Of a stretch of 64,000 nucleotides of DNA, positions 40,101-47,333 are shown piece by piece. The translations under genes were made by a program, and so were the position numbers. The notes below the pieces were generated by a model, which saw only the letters and a list, made by a program, of their open reading frames with translations, had not been told where the DNA came from and did no database searches. The stretch lies in NCBI GenBank assembly GCA_963169105.1, contig OY720636.1, forward strand, positions 74,140,123-74,204,122, read 5' to 3'. The stretch is from Ceriagrion tenellum (lineage: Eukaryota > Arthropoda > Insecta > Odonata > Coenagrionidae). Position 1 is the first letter of the stretch; each line of letters starts with the position of its first letter.

Positions 40101-42496
40101 AATGATAGTAGGCAAACTATCTTTTACTGATTTAGAATTAGCTAGTCCATTTTCTCATATCTCAGCTTTCATTATAGAAAACAGGGAGATCTTACGGTAT
40201 GATTAACATATTAAGGTAGGCAACTTGAAGTAGCAAAAATTCCACGTGGTATGCAACCAGAATGCCAAAAACCAGTCACTGTTCTTCTTAAGCCCCAGTT
40301 TTCCTGATTTCTGACACTTCTTCTTGATCAAACTATCATGCAGTCTCATAAGCACGCTATGTTAATTCTCATAAAGTCTCATAAGCATAAGCATGTTTAA
40401 GTTAATCATTATTTATAAATCACCTGCTGAATATTTCATTCTTAAGATCACATCCTTAGTATTGGATGAAAACAATATAATATGATCTTATAGACGTATT
40501 CCAGTCCATGTCTGACCATTGTACGTGTATTTTTACATATTAAATAGAATGAAATAAAATTAATCAGCAAGGAAAATTTTTGTTTCGCTCATTTAATCCC
40601 ATGAAAAAACAAAATTCTCTTTATATTCTGTCTCAAAATATGGTAAACCAACTGGATGATTAGGAACATTCCCTGAAAATTGCAGGCGAGTACTCTAGCC
40701 ACCACACCAACCCGTCCCATGCAGGTGAGTACTCTAGCCACCACACCAACCCGATCCCCCTGCTTCTCATATCGATTCCACTAGTCCGTTTTGTTTACCA
40801 TACTGAGCTGTACAGGCCAAATCGATCTGAGTTCTATTGGTAAATGCAGTGATAGAGATCTGAGAGAATAAAGATATTATTAGTCAAAGATGTCAATTTA
40901 ATTAACTTAAAAACTAAGTACCTTTCACAAAAAAGACCCCCTAAGAATTAGTGTCAGAAATCGCAGAAAAATTGGGATCAAGAGGGCCAGTCATCAGCTT
41001 TTCATCTTTTAATTTGAACCACCAATTCCAAAAATTCAATAAAAATTAAGGTTACAGCACATCTAAACACATAAATGACATGTAAATCTAAACCTGACAA
41101 CTCTTATCTACTGGAAGATATAGCAAAAACAAAATTTTCAACCTGATAAATACCAAAGTTAGAAGAAGTGAGTAAATAAAAATTCAGCCTTTTAAGAAGT
41201 TGATTATACCTAGTGAAATCCAAGATTAAAAAAAAAAAAGAGTTCAGTATTTTTTGAGGAAAAAATTACTATCAGAAAAACTTTCTAGTTTACAGTTGTT
41301 AGGTGTCACCATGAAAACAAAAAATTTGGTAAACATAGAATCTTTGGGTGTGTTCCGAAATTCACTGCCAGCATTGGCAGTGCTACCAAAGCGTTCCGTA
41401 ATCAACTGGCAGTACTGCGCAGTGACCAATGAAGTCAGTCAATTGATGACGTCGCCTGCTGTTGATTCTACTGCAGCTACTGCTGCCCATGGGCAGCAGT
41501 CGCAGCAGCGAAGCAAACAACTGGCGGAAGTTTTAATCGCTTTCAATTTAATGCGCAATGGACTCCATGATGGAAGTGATCATAAATGTTTCCGGAGAAG
41601 ATATAAATATCATTGCATTGCAGGAAGAAGTGGAAAGGGCAACGAAAGGTGAGATAAGCATAATAATTAATACTTATAATTAAATGAAATAATTTGAATA
41701 TCACTTTTAAAATAGTATTGTTCAAAGTGTGTATCAAGTGGTAAGTACATGGCATGAATATTTTTGGTACATGGTTATCCACTCGATCTTATGGAGATGA
41801 AAACAACATACGTAACCCCTATAATTCTCAAATTGAAAAAGAGTTACTGCGCTTATACAGCTTACACAGTATCGGCTGAATATTGGAACTACCTTAATTC
41901 AATGTTGTTATTATCTTTCCATTCCTCTTTTTCCACTTTTTTAATTCTTACACACGACTCTGAAAGAGGTGATTGTAAATTTTCTGCGAAATGGGTGGCA
42001 GCAGCTGCTGCCAGCCATTCCAAAATTGCTGCTTTTGCCACAGCGGCAGTACTGTATTCCGTTCCGATTCTCGGCAGCACAGGCAGTGAATTCCAGAATG
42101 CACCCTTAGTAAGTCAAACAGCAACAATGCTCTTGGCACAATAATTTTGAGCACTTTTGGCTACCTCACTAAGCTAAACCCTTTCAATCCATACTGAAAG
42201 AATCTGCAATAAGCTTAACTTTCACTATTTCTTCAAAATTAATTTAAAAGTCTCAAATCAGCAAAATCAAGAATATTACAAATTAGTGAATACGTACCAC
42301 TGAATGAACTGTTTCCTTTATCTTCTGCCCTCAAGGAGACTGGTGGGTTAGCTAGAGGAGGAAAGAGGGAGGGGGGTGTGAGAACAGGACCTGGGAGTGA
42401 TTCACCTACTCCGAAGCCAAGCGCCTCAACGTTGAATGACATCCCTCTTCCCCTGCCAGCACCTCCACCTCTCCCTCCTCTGCCTCGTGAACCCAT
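13164..42496 (-). CDS. POLR3G: RNA polymerase III subunit RPC7 (POLR3G/POLR3GL)
   Basis: Subunit of the RPC3-RPC6-RPC7 heterotrimer that Pol III needs for initiation; nuclear. Coding exons: 42298-42496, 38877-39046, 15675-15798 and 13164-13492. Splice phases agree throughout (1, 0, 1), giving 273 aa; the human paralogues are about 220. Residues 1-67 hold the Arg/Gly-rich start and the family signature MSFNVEALGFGVGESLPGP. Exon 2 carries WDYCVMVKKGL, matching the family's EYxLALKQEL helix, and ends in VERYSDRYL. Exon 3 has DWKRLPKEL. Exon 4 is a Glu/Asp-rich tail ending DYISSYFDNGEGYLDDDDD, the usual RPC7 C-terminus. About 17 residues (GGPNDGAGKT region) look inserted in exon 2. The start ATG lies just inside an acceptor-like AG, so an upstream noncoding exon is likely. 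The introns are 3.3, 23.1 and 2.2 kb and full of transposons. Identification comes from family knowledge; no search was run. Confidence 0.93.
13588..14915. mobile_element. pogo/Tigger-like non-autonomous DNA transposon
   Basis: The left end CAGTGAAACCCCTCTTTTA and the inverted right end CAGTGAAACCTCTCTGTTA match at 17 of 19 bases and are flanked by TA on both sides (13586-13587 and 14916-14917). A TA target duplication and CAGTG ends fit the pogo branch of Tc1/mariner. The 1,328-bp interior has no transposase frame. It sits in the third RPC7 intron and carries its own nested TTAA-flanked insert. Confidence 0.7.
13777..13891. mobile_element. TTAA-flanked MITE-like insert
   Basis: A 115-bp block bounded by TTAA on both sides, as piggyBac-type elements are. 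It contains a perfect 12-bp inverted pair, TGACGCACATGT at 13796-13807 and its complement at 13844-13855. The left end continues CACGTTCACTGC, similar to ends seen in piggyBac-like elements. It lies inside the pogo-like element, so it inserted later. TTAA is common in AT-rich DNA, which limits confidence. Confidence 0.4.
14916..15674. other. RPC7 intron 3, remainder
   Basis: AT-rich intron DNA between the pogo-like element and coding exon 3. No coding or structural signal seen. Confidence 0.5.
15799..17079. other. RPC7 intron 2, exon-proximal part
   Basis: AT-rich intron sequence between exon 3 and the first transposon remnant. The one open frame (16609-16809, plus) has no recognisable motif. 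Nothing else seen. Confidence 0.5.
17080..18998 (-). pseudogene. decayed hAT-family transposase (BED finger type)
   Basis: Read on the minus strand, the order fits a hAT transposase. A BED zinc finger at about 18990-18865 has C-x2-C (CIHC) and H-x4-H (HLKKKH) ligands, with an in-frame stop just before the histidine pair. A Ser-rich linker follows at 18810-18460. A core segment around 18017-17817 has EEPTRWNSLLQMMRHLLEQ. A segment around 17737-17399 contains TFATILDPRF, and a weak dimerisation-domain tail lies at 17388-17134 (EEEIRRYLEEDLLPLS). The frames are broken by several stops and shifts. The hAT C-terminal dimer motif is badly eroded (NIFDYWKIK). No clear terminal repeats were found. 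It lies in RPC7 intron 2 and abuts a Penelope fragment at about 18998. Confidence 0.75.
18999..19513 (-). mobile_element. Penelope-like element fragment lacking GIY-YIG
   Basis: The minus-strand frame 19513-19214 contains KEISMALKRAFRESKEKTEG and continues to DPAGLRVPNQTKGST. It is nearly identical to the Penelope copy at 32340-34726 up to DPAGLRV. The whole GIY-YIG endonuclease section of that copy is missing here. Sequence resumes at the shared KGKSPPPITIDL end and the shared 3' tail (19140-18999), which includes the hammerhead-like stem. It is an internally deleted, dead copy. Confidence 0.75.
19531..21373 (+). pseudogene. spliced piggyBac-derived gene, 5' part
   Basis: Four exons can be inferred. 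A possible 5' noncoding exon ends at about 19724 with a GTAAGT donor. A short exon has its ATG at 19969 (MKRRLSPSSEP). A third, about 20159-20247 (PGPSSWHDDLDTTTSSRSKA), ends at GTAAGT. A fourth runs from about 21023 and carries an acidic, then Pro/Ser-rich region. Phases match through the third intron. The fourth exon shifts frame once near 21230. After that it reads WVDNLVESPNAPF and DRPQDYLDLLFTDRFFQ, the conserved entry to the piggyBac transposase domain. The reading is then cut by the hAT insertion at 21374-21381 and resumes at 28064. Known piggyBac transposases are often intronless, so the introns suggest a gene-like or host-adopted origin. It is now broken. Confidence 0.65.
20257..20280 (+). 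repeat. poly-G tract of 24
   Basis: An uninterrupted run of 24 G follows just after the GTAAGTGGC donor of the third piggyBac-derived exon. It could form a G-quadruplex near the 5' splice site. Assembly length of such runs is often unreliable. Confidence 0.9.
21925..22140 (-). pseudogene. hAT transposase C-terminal dimerisation domain
   Basis: The minus-strand frame reads DPFQWWRDNSFKYEFISPLA, then HLGIPATEVASERVFSSAGN and TNRRTRLLPENAETLVFLHQ. This is the complete hAT dimerisation block (W-W, P-A-T/S-x-x-x-E-R-x-F-S). It is uninterrupted over about 70 codons, far better kept than the other hAT remnant at 17080-18998. Upstream exons of the transposase were not found inside the element. Confidence 0.85.
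22480..22565 (+). repeat. pyrimidine-rich short tandem repeat
   Basis: The unit CCCTTTCCTTTCCTCCCCTTCTCA recurs about three times with drift (around 22500-22560), inside the hAT element. Low complexity; no function inferred. Confidence 0.6.
23745..23815 (-). mobile_element. Penelope-like retroelement tail fragment
   Basis: On the minus strand an AAAGATGACACGATGCGACA segment runs into AAAACGTGGGTCGAGGCAAATAAAA. This is the usual tail layout of Penelope-like elements: a GAUGAC-type motif, a short hairpin, AAAACG, then an A-rich AATAAA end. No coding part remains. Confidence 0.4.
24365..24440 (-). mobile_element. Penelope-like retroelement tail fragment
   Basis: On the minus strand the hairpin TGACG-tgagtgtgg-CGTCA is followed by AAACGGGTTGTGGTCAAATA. 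It has the same motif order as the tail at 23745-23815 and the Penelope copies elsewhere in the window, but a different stem sequence. A partial inverted match (GAGTGTGGCGTT) lies at about 24889. Confidence 0.4.
28064..28548 (+). pseudogene. piggyBac transposase domain, middle part
   Basis: Continues the piggyBac reading after the hAT insertion: IEETNVFAEELF, then SVEEYKVFLRLVCHMVIIPL, LADYWSTD, DRFMMMRQALHF, and NLCIDESMVAWRGRLLFRQY with KMKHHNLGMKLYVLVEPGG. CIDESM is the conserved piggyBac catalytic-region motif (D-E-x-M), and LxDYW and RFxxMxxxLHF are family signatures. The frame is then cut by the long-TIR element at 28549. The expected continuation after EPGG was not recognised beyond 31936, so the 3' half is missing or unrecognisable. 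Confidence 0.85.
28549..28858 (+). repeat. left terminal inverted repeat of long-TIR element
   Basis: It matches the right repeat over most of its length, including the segments AACTTCGAAAAAGTTAAGG, CCGACCACCGGAAGGGGTCC and GCGGCTAAGTATTCGTC. The match fades after the shared ACCAAAAAAT near 28823-28833. Confidence 0.9.
28995..29085 (-). other. tRNA-like segment inside transposon
   Basis: On the minus strand GTGGTAGCCAAGTCAGCATA resembles an A box, and GGGTTCGAATACC about 45 bp later is close to a B box. There is no complete cloverleaf. It may be a decayed tRNA or SINE captured in the 5' leader of the long-TIR element. Confidence 0.35.
29355..31580 (+). pseudogene. transposase-like gene of the long-TIR element
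   Basis: Exon A (29355-29978) is basic, with a Lys/Arg-rich coiled stretch (DRKWVKKKERKMKRKERQ), and ends at a GTGAGT donor. Exon B (from about 30120) reads MPVLVTGLDFEQVLGVPRLD, then EATFGLLSDWGLE, VFDTTAHNTGHIKGCC and NCACRHHVAELVLEAA. The last exon (30762-31580) reads PRGDYREFLELCVVFLGG, SKTRWIARAIYAMKPW, APRNDMAFLQLLYSNRK and FSHHLWYLSPKLVCLSLFDD. A stop (TAG) breaks exon B in frame just before MPVL. A middle exon near 30590-30680 contains a TAA and lacks a GT donor. The paired Asp motifs followed by C-R-H-H suggest an RNase H-like DDE fold. I recall similar unclassified proteins in aphids and Hydra; that is memory, not a search. Confidence 0.65.
31630..31935 (-). repeat. right terminal inverted repeat of long-TIR element
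   Basis: Inverted partner of the left repeat, ending ...GAGCCCCTCTA at the right edge. The matching segments appear in reverse order, with few differences. Confidence 0.9.
32098..32335 (-). mobile_element. antisense Penelope-like fragment
   Basis: The minus-strand frame starts TFLQNGYSLNTFNAGRI and, in a second frame, ends SIDVLRMSCS. RTFLQNGYS recurs in the Penelope copy at 33962-34020 and SIDVLRVEC in the copy at 19513, so this is a shuffled piece of the same family facing the other way from its neighbour. Confidence 0.45.
33247..33322 (+). mobile_element. 5'-truncated tRNA-derived SINE insertion
   Basis: A 76-bp insert with a good Pol III B box, GGTTCGATTCC. It is flanked by the same 12 bases, TCCACTGAATTT, at 33235-33246 and 33323-33334. 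The duplication and the site inside the Penelope RT show it inserted after that element. Confidence 0.75.
33962..34588 (+). pseudogene. Penelope C-terminal region with GIY-YIG domain
   Basis: The frame 33962-34330 carries MALKRAFRESKEKTEG, the linker GKISRILHKHNIQTVHL and the nuclease motif CECGEMYIGETGRTIEKRIK. A stop interrupts it right after EHQL. A shifted frame (34343-34588) continues the domain with KSAVTEHAINFNHAIHWEET and ends KGKAPPPITIDLA. One small frameshift would account for the break. It is the only copy of this domain in the window. Confidence 0.8.
34631..34672 (+). other. hammerhead-like motif in Penelope 3' tail
   Basis: CTGATGA (34636-34642) is followed by a perfect 7-bp stem, GATGAAT/ATTCATC, around AAGTC, then AAAAC and GTC. 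This is the order of a minimal hammerhead ribozyme core, and Penelope-like elements are known to carry hammerheads. The core GAAA is AAAA here and in the copy at 19054-19090. The change at the catalytic G12 position should impair self-cleavage. Stem I is only about 3 bp. Confidence 0.45.
35349..35374. repeat. perfect 26-bp palindrome
   Basis: GGAATATAATTAT followed directly by its exact complement, with no spacer. AT-rich, so cruciform-prone. No adjoining element is recognised. Confidence 0.9.
35535..35655. repeat. ATTCGA-rich repeat stretch
   Basis: TATTCGA or its complement recurs about eight times in 120 bp (around 35550, 35580, 35590, 35612, 35642). Such arrays are common near the ends of some DNA transposons, but no terminus was found here. 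Confidence 0.5.
35678..35905 (+). mobile_element. LTR copy 1, truncated (plus orientation)
   Basis: Starts TGTAATGTATTAAGTC and matches copies 2 and 3 up to AAGGACTCATTTC, where it breaks off directly into the gypsy pol sequence. The LTR 3' part is missing. Confidence 0.7.
35852..37536 (-). pseudogene. Ty3/gypsy gag-pol fragment
   Basis: Minus-strand order: two gag zinc knuckles (CFCCGKVGHMTKVC and CNFCHKIGHLEKVC); a protease active site, FKVDSGACVSVIS; a stop (TGA at 37023-37021), with the same frame continuing through the protease to NPLMGRDWIQQLQ. The RT lead-in follows (YVKPRPLPFSHKAKVEAELE), then the RT palm with ELFAYKQMPFGISSGPSIFQ and YSDEFLIS, where the usual YxDD second Asp is Glu. 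It ends in GLVQYYGKFVPNL. RNase H and integrase are missing. The frame has at least three breaks and is dead. Both ends run into LTR-like sequence of opposite orientation. Confidence 0.85.
37488..37791 (+). mobile_element. LTR copy 2 with adjoining primer-binding-like site
   Basis: Matches copies 1 and 3 from AATTCTCT on and continues to ...GGGCAACACTTCA, a CA end. GTGGCGACGAGGATGGGA (37792-37809) follows, which resembles the first bases inside gypsy-type elements, where the tRNA primer binds. Its plus orientation conflicts with the minus-strand gag-pol beside it. Confidence 0.65.
37810..38082 (-). mobile_element. LTR copy 3, inverted
   Basis: The same LTR sequence in reverse orientation, ending TAATACATTACA at the right. 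It begins immediately after the primer-like site of copy 2, so TTAATGAAAGGCTTTAGACT and its complement face each other across about 70 bp. Confidence 0.7.
38083..40681. other. RPC7 introns 1 and 2 flanking coding exon 2
   Basis: Apart from RPC7 exon 2 (38877-39046), this is AT-rich intron DNA with no open frame of note and no terminal repeats that I could pair. Confidence 0.5.
40682..40759 (-). repeat. tandem 39-bp SINE head duplication
   Basis: Two adjacent 39-bp copies (40682-40720 and 40721-40759) differ at about three positions. On the minus strand each reads GGTTGGTGTGGTGGCTAGAG, whose TGGTGTGGTGG fits a Pol III A box. No B box follows, so these are duplicated 5' ends of a tRNA-derived SINE. 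Confidence 0.6.
41346..42105. mobile_element. Harbinger-like non-autonomous element
   Basis: The left end GGGTGTGTTCCGAAATTC and the inverted right end GGGTGCATTCTGGAATTC, both continuing ACTGCC, match at 20 of 24 bases. The flanks are TTT and TTA, close to but not an exact 3-bp duplication. The 760-bp interior has GC-rich CAGCAG subterminal repeats and a short open exon-like piece (about 41561-41648: MDSMMEVIINVSGEDINI) ending at a GTGAGA donor. No transposase is present. It sits in RPC7 intron 1. Confidence 0.6.
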
Positions 42497-42855
42497 GACC
42501 TGCTCAATTTAAAAAAAATACAAATTACCCATCACAGAATAAATATATCTCCAAATAGAAGCATTTTGCTCTCTAAAGGAGAGAGAGTTAAGTATTGCCA
42601 TTAAATATACATTGTGGTAGTTCTGAGATACTTAAGTAGACAATTAAGTGCAAGAAAAAAACCATAAAATAAATTTCACCCAAATTGTCTTAAATAATGC
42701 GATAGTCTGAGCATGATTGTAAAAAGGACAGACTTTGTAACCTCTATTTAGTTTTACTGTGATATTTATAATAAAACATGAAAAAAATGGCTGACATCAC
42801 TTACTCCAACACCTTTAAATTTGCTGGGCTCACCTCAGCTTATTTTGGTCTCCAA

Positions 42856-45800
42856 CTACGTGGCAGTAACTAATGCCTCCTTCCTCGGCTTTACAGTACT
42901 TTCCCTCTCTTCCGCTGACTCCTCCACTTTAAATGTCTCCTAGAAATAAGGAAATTAAATTAGAGATTAGTTTTCATGACCAAAGGCCTCAAGGTGGTAA
43001 ACTAAAAAATATAAACTTAAGCTACACAATCTAAAAGGTTGAAAATGACTCTCAAAAGATTGGTTACTACCCTTCTGTATTAGCGTGTATGTACCTAGTA
43101 TTTAGTTGAAGCATGTACCCATGAGTGTAAACAATAAAAGGCATCATTCATTCATTCGAGTATGCTACCAGCTACTGGTAGGTTTTTGACCAGTACTTAT
43201 CAAAACATCCTAATTTATGGCATATCATTGTTTTCCTTCAATAGGTGATCCACCATTAAATCCCTCATAAAATCCTGATAACATCTCCCTCTTCTTATTT
43301 GGGTGATAATTCCCATCCTCTTCTACACTTCACCAGTGTTCTCCCCTCTTTAACATTCCCTCTCTTTCAAGGCATCCTCCATCTATCTCTTCTGCCTCCT
43401 CCAAACCTCCACCACTAGCTCCCTCTTCTCTCCAATCACATCCAATAACTCCTCGTTCATCCATCTCACCACCCACATCTCAAATGCCTCAAGTCTACAT
43501 ACATCTACATTCTACCCTGCGATCCACCAGATGGGTGTGAGGCAGGGGGTGTTAGGACACCAGCAGTGTAAATATGTAAGGGATAAGGTTTTGGGAGGCG
43601 AAATGGTGACGTGGATTATGGGAGTGAATTTAGTGAAGCCCAGTTTTTATTGCAATCGCTTATTGTGCGTGGAAAGAATGAGTTTTGGTACAAATCTGAT
43701 CGGCAATGTATCTCTCTTATTTTACCGCTTCTGTGAGATCTAGAGATGTAGTGAGGCATCATGATAATATTCTGTGTGTCACTCTGAAACACACCAGTCC
43801 TGAATTTCTCAAGCAAACTAAGTCTAGTGTTTAGCCTCAGTCTCTCTAGAAGATCCCACCTTAATTCCTATATAGTTGTGAAACACTATATGCTTGCTTG
43901 TAGCAGTTTTTAATGAAGGGTGAAGCTTTCCTTAGTGTTCTATACTTTTTTTTGGTTAAATCTCTATGATCAGGGTCCCAATACTCACAGCATATGCCAG
44001 GTGTGGCCTAACCAGAAGAAAGTAGCATCTCTCTTTTACTTTTTCATCCGAGGACCTTCCTATTATATGCTTAACAATATCTAGTTACTTTAAAGCTGTG
44101 TCGTATATGTTTTGTTTGTGTGCTCCCCATGATATAACAGAAGTAAAGGTAATTCCAAGATATTTTTGTTGAAACTTCCGCTGATTCTTTAATTATTTTA
44201 GTAATAACTTCACACAACGCACAAGACAATATTATTTTACTTCAACTAAACACAGTAACTAATAAACAGATTAGATCTCTTAGATACAATATTTAACACT
44301 CTCTCTTAATTTTTTTTCTTTAGAAACAACAGAAAACAAATTACATCATTCAACACCATAAAACTTCTCTTGAAAATTACATCACAGAATTAATTCATAT
44401 AATTATAACCATAATACAACAAAAATTAATCACACATTTACCTTTTAGCAAAAATTAAATTTCCTTCAATTACTTGACAGTAATAAGTTTTTATGTGCAT
44501 GAAACTTGATACCATTGAGGGGCTTTGTAAATATATCGGCTAACTGATATTGTGTTGGACAATAATTTAAGGTCACTACTTTTTGTGACACCTTTTCGGA
44601 AATGAAATGATATCTTACATCAATGTGCTTACTTCGTCTATTAAGCTGTCCAGTCTCAATTAGTCGAATAGTGCTGGCTATTTTCCAGTCTTGGGGCACC
44701 GTGCATTTGGATAATGATTTTCTAAAGCATCCTCCCTTCGCAATGAATAAGTCTCAGACCCATACAGTACCAAGCTTCATAACAGAGTTTTCACTTTATG
44801 TTTCTACGCCGACCCCCTCATCATTATCCTCCTTTTTGAAAATGCTTCTTTTATCATGGCAATTATAAATCTTATGTTCCTACCTGTAAACCCATTCTCC
44901 CCCAAAATACTGCCCAGACATGTAAACTACTCGACTTACTCTATTCTGTGCCCTTCCTTATATTCAGTCTTGCCTTCTTTCTTCCAGAGAATCTCATCAC
45001 TTTCATCTGCTTATGGTTTATCTTCATCCCATATCTCTAGCAATGCACCTCTAATACATTCACCATAGACACTTACCCCTTGGCTGACTGACAAACCAAT
45101 GCTTGATCGTCTGCAAATCTCAATGACATAATCAGATCCCTTCCTATCTTCAATCCTACCTCCATCTCTCCCCATGCCTCCTGGACAATTTCTTCTGAAT
45201 TCATGTTTAAAAGCAACAGTAATAGTGAGCACCCCTGCAGCACTCCTCTGCCTATTGCGGCCAATCCCAATTCTCCATCAGCTATCCTAACCTGTACCAT
45301 CTGGATCATATAAAGATTCTGCGTGAGATGTCTGTCTCTCCCATTAACCTTAAATTTCTTCAGTACTTCCATTTGCTTCCCCAGTCCACTCTATGAAACA
45401 CCTTATCTAAATCTACAGATATGTCAATCCTGTCAATGTTTTCTTCTCTTTTTCTATCCATCCTACTGGGCCTTATTTCCTAACCATAGAGCTCACTGAT
45501 GTATTCCTTTCACCTCTCCTGGTCTCTTTGGACTCTAAGATCAACTTTTCTTACTTCCCTTCCCCTTACTACCTCCCATCAACTGCTTGACTTTCCTATA
45601 CAGAGCATCTGATCTTCCCTCTTTATGAAATATTTCTACAAAATCGATGTTCTCTTCAATATGCTTCACTTCCTTCCTCTGCTGCTCTTAGGAGCCTGTT
45701 GAATTCTATGCATTTCCTCTTGCCAAGCTCTGAGTTTACACTTTCATTTCCTTATCACTCACATCTCCATTATCATCCCTCCATGACCCATGTTAACAGG

Positions 45801-47333
45801 ATTGGATGCACTGAACCAAAAGTATTTTGTATGTTAGTTTTGGGGGAAAAGTACGCTGAGAGAGGAGATTTAGTAGAGGCGTAGGTAAGTAGGTGGATGG
45901 AGCAGGTTACAGGGTGATCCATAGACAGCTATTTTCAAAATCATTAAGTATTCCATATTTAGCAGAAGGAAAAAACATATACATCAAGGATGCTGTCAAA
46001 ACACTGCAGTGAAATTGAAGGCATGTCTCAAATTATTTTCTTACTCATTCAGCATGGTACCTGAAACATTATCTCTATTCCAACTTGACAAAATAGGAGG
46101 TTAGAGATTTCAAATTAAAGAAAGGAAAAATTGTATATTTCCATTCCTGAAAAACAAAGCAATTTTAGTAATATTGATGACTTGAGAATGATACAATCTG
46201 TCGTTACTTGAGTGACAACCCTGGCTAGAAAACTCATAAGAAAACATTTCATTGAACAAACATCTGCACTGATCATATACCTACATATAAGATTCATATA
46301 CCAACATACCGAGCTATAATTAGAAATGTGACATTTATGAGAACAAATGGTATATCATCGGCCAAAACACGTCAATAGTTTGACTTGCAATAAGATGCTC
46401 CAAAAAAAATTACTCGGGCACTGGTTCTAAATTATACAACATTATCCAGTCAAGTTCAGACTCACCAGGCACGATCCACCGTTAACACTACTTTTGGGAC
46501 AAAATTATTCGGTATGGTAATGGAAAGCAGACTGTTATCACATAGTATAAATGATGGCTGTAGGATCGCTGAAAGGGAGCTTTACAAGGAAATAGGTGGA
46601 CCCCACCCGGGAAACAACTTGAACCATCGAATATTCCGCGATGTAATAAAGTTTGAAAAAATTAACACCTTCCAAATTATGTCCAGTACTAGGATAAAAG
46701 AGTTTCTAGATTTTGAAGCGATGTCACGATTCAAGGAGGGTTAACTACTCTCCACCAGACTCATCTCACATTAATATTAATGAACTAAGAGTAGCAATAT
46801 ACTAATGTAAGAAAGAAGGAACTTAAATGACCATTGGTTAGGTACATTGAATCCATTGAACATCCATTGGACATCCATTGAAACAAATATGTAAGGAACA
46901 TGTCTCGGATTTTGATAGTTAAACACAATACCAGAAACGGTTCCTCAGACACGATTCAATACCATGTACAATCTTTTTCGCTGTATGAAAGCGATTATTT
47001 TAAAATCCTGAAATCACGGACCAACTTTCTCAGCATCAGTAAGAGAAATAAGAAATGACACACATTACTCACGGGATCATATACGACCTTAACAACTAGC
47101 GAGCAGCTGGGGCAGGTTGCCACGTCTTCTCCAGCTAGAAGCTCCTCCTAAAAATACGCAATGGGAGTGGTTATGCCTCGTCTAGGAATTAAATTCCTGA
47201 CAAATTACTGCAACCGGTAACCCACCTTCGTTATTTGGAATCTATCACCGCAAGGGCATGGGTAGTAATACGTTTGTTCCTCCTCGTCAAATTCAAAGTC
47301 TTCTATTTCTATTTCGTCGTGAAAGACAGACAT
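42856..47333 (-). CDS. DPH3: diphthamide biosynthesis protein 3 (CSL zinc finger)
   Basis: Small iron/zinc protein that supplies electrons to the DPH1-DPH2 enzyme in diphthamide synthesis on elongation factor 2, and also supports tRNA wobble modification via Elongator. Exons: 47226-47333, 47073-47147 and 42856-42939, all joined in phase 0, giving 88 aa (human 82). It starts MSVFHDEIEIEDFEFDEEEQ. The four metal cysteines sit at residues 26, 28, 48 and 51 (CPCG and CPSC), and the CSL signature is ATCPSCSLVVKVVYDP. The last exon reads ETFKVEESAEERESTV; its acceptor is strong and its frame and length fit, but this tail is poorly conserved and is the least certain part. Intron 2 (4.1 kb) is filled with LINE and copia debris. 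It faces TRAPPC2 head to head and lies directly upstream of RPC7. Confidence 0.93.
43250..43495 (-). mobile_element. LINE reverse transcriptase C-terminal fragment
   Basis: The minus strand reads LEAFEMWVVRWMNEELLDVI, the end region of RTE-type endonuclease-reverse transcriptase proteins, followed by a degraded arginine-rich stretch. It lies in the DPH3 intron. Confidence 0.55.
43496..44160 (-). mobile_element. CR1-like LINE 3' fragment
   Basis: Degraded minus-strand frames retain the end of a CR1/Jockey-type reverse transcriptase: YLGITFTSVISWGAHTNK near 44150, then KIREIHCRSDLYQNSFFPRT with IxDxN near 43700. The 3' end carries the ACATCTACATTCTACCCTGC tail motif. Many stops; dead. Confidence 0.65.
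44466..44699 (-). pseudogene. Ty1/copia RNase H C-terminus
   Basis: The frame reads SKHIDVRYHFISEKV, then PTQYQLADIFTKPLNGIKFH, the well-known copia pol ending (KHIDxRYHFIR and ADIFTKPL). It is cut at its 5' side and abuts LINE sequence. The AT-rich 44160-44460 may hold its LTR, but no second copy exists to prove it. Confidence 0.8.
44700..45600 (-). mobile_element. RTE-type LINE reverse transcriptase fragment
   Basis: Minus-strand frames, broken by stops, include EVLKKFKVNGRDRHLTQNLY, GRGVLQGCSLL and MSLRFADDQALVCQSAKG. FADDQ is the RT catalytic box, and GVxQGCxLSP-like and LRFADD motifs mark endonuclease-type LINEs. It lies in the DPH3 intron. Confidence 0.7.
45601..47072. other. DPH3 intron 2, exon-proximal part
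   Basis: Intron sequence with no strong coding signal. An alternative acceptor near 46153 opens a 19-codon frame on the minus strand, but it fits DPH3 less well than the exon at 42856-42939. Possible LINE debris extends to about 45700. Confidence 0.45.

Noticed and set aside
46098..46152. Alternative DPH3 last exon after an acceptor at 46153
   Set aside because: It is open for 19 codons in phase 0, but the hydrophobic, aromatic sequence fits DPH3 worse than the acidic/basic ETFKVEESAEE tail at 42856-42939.
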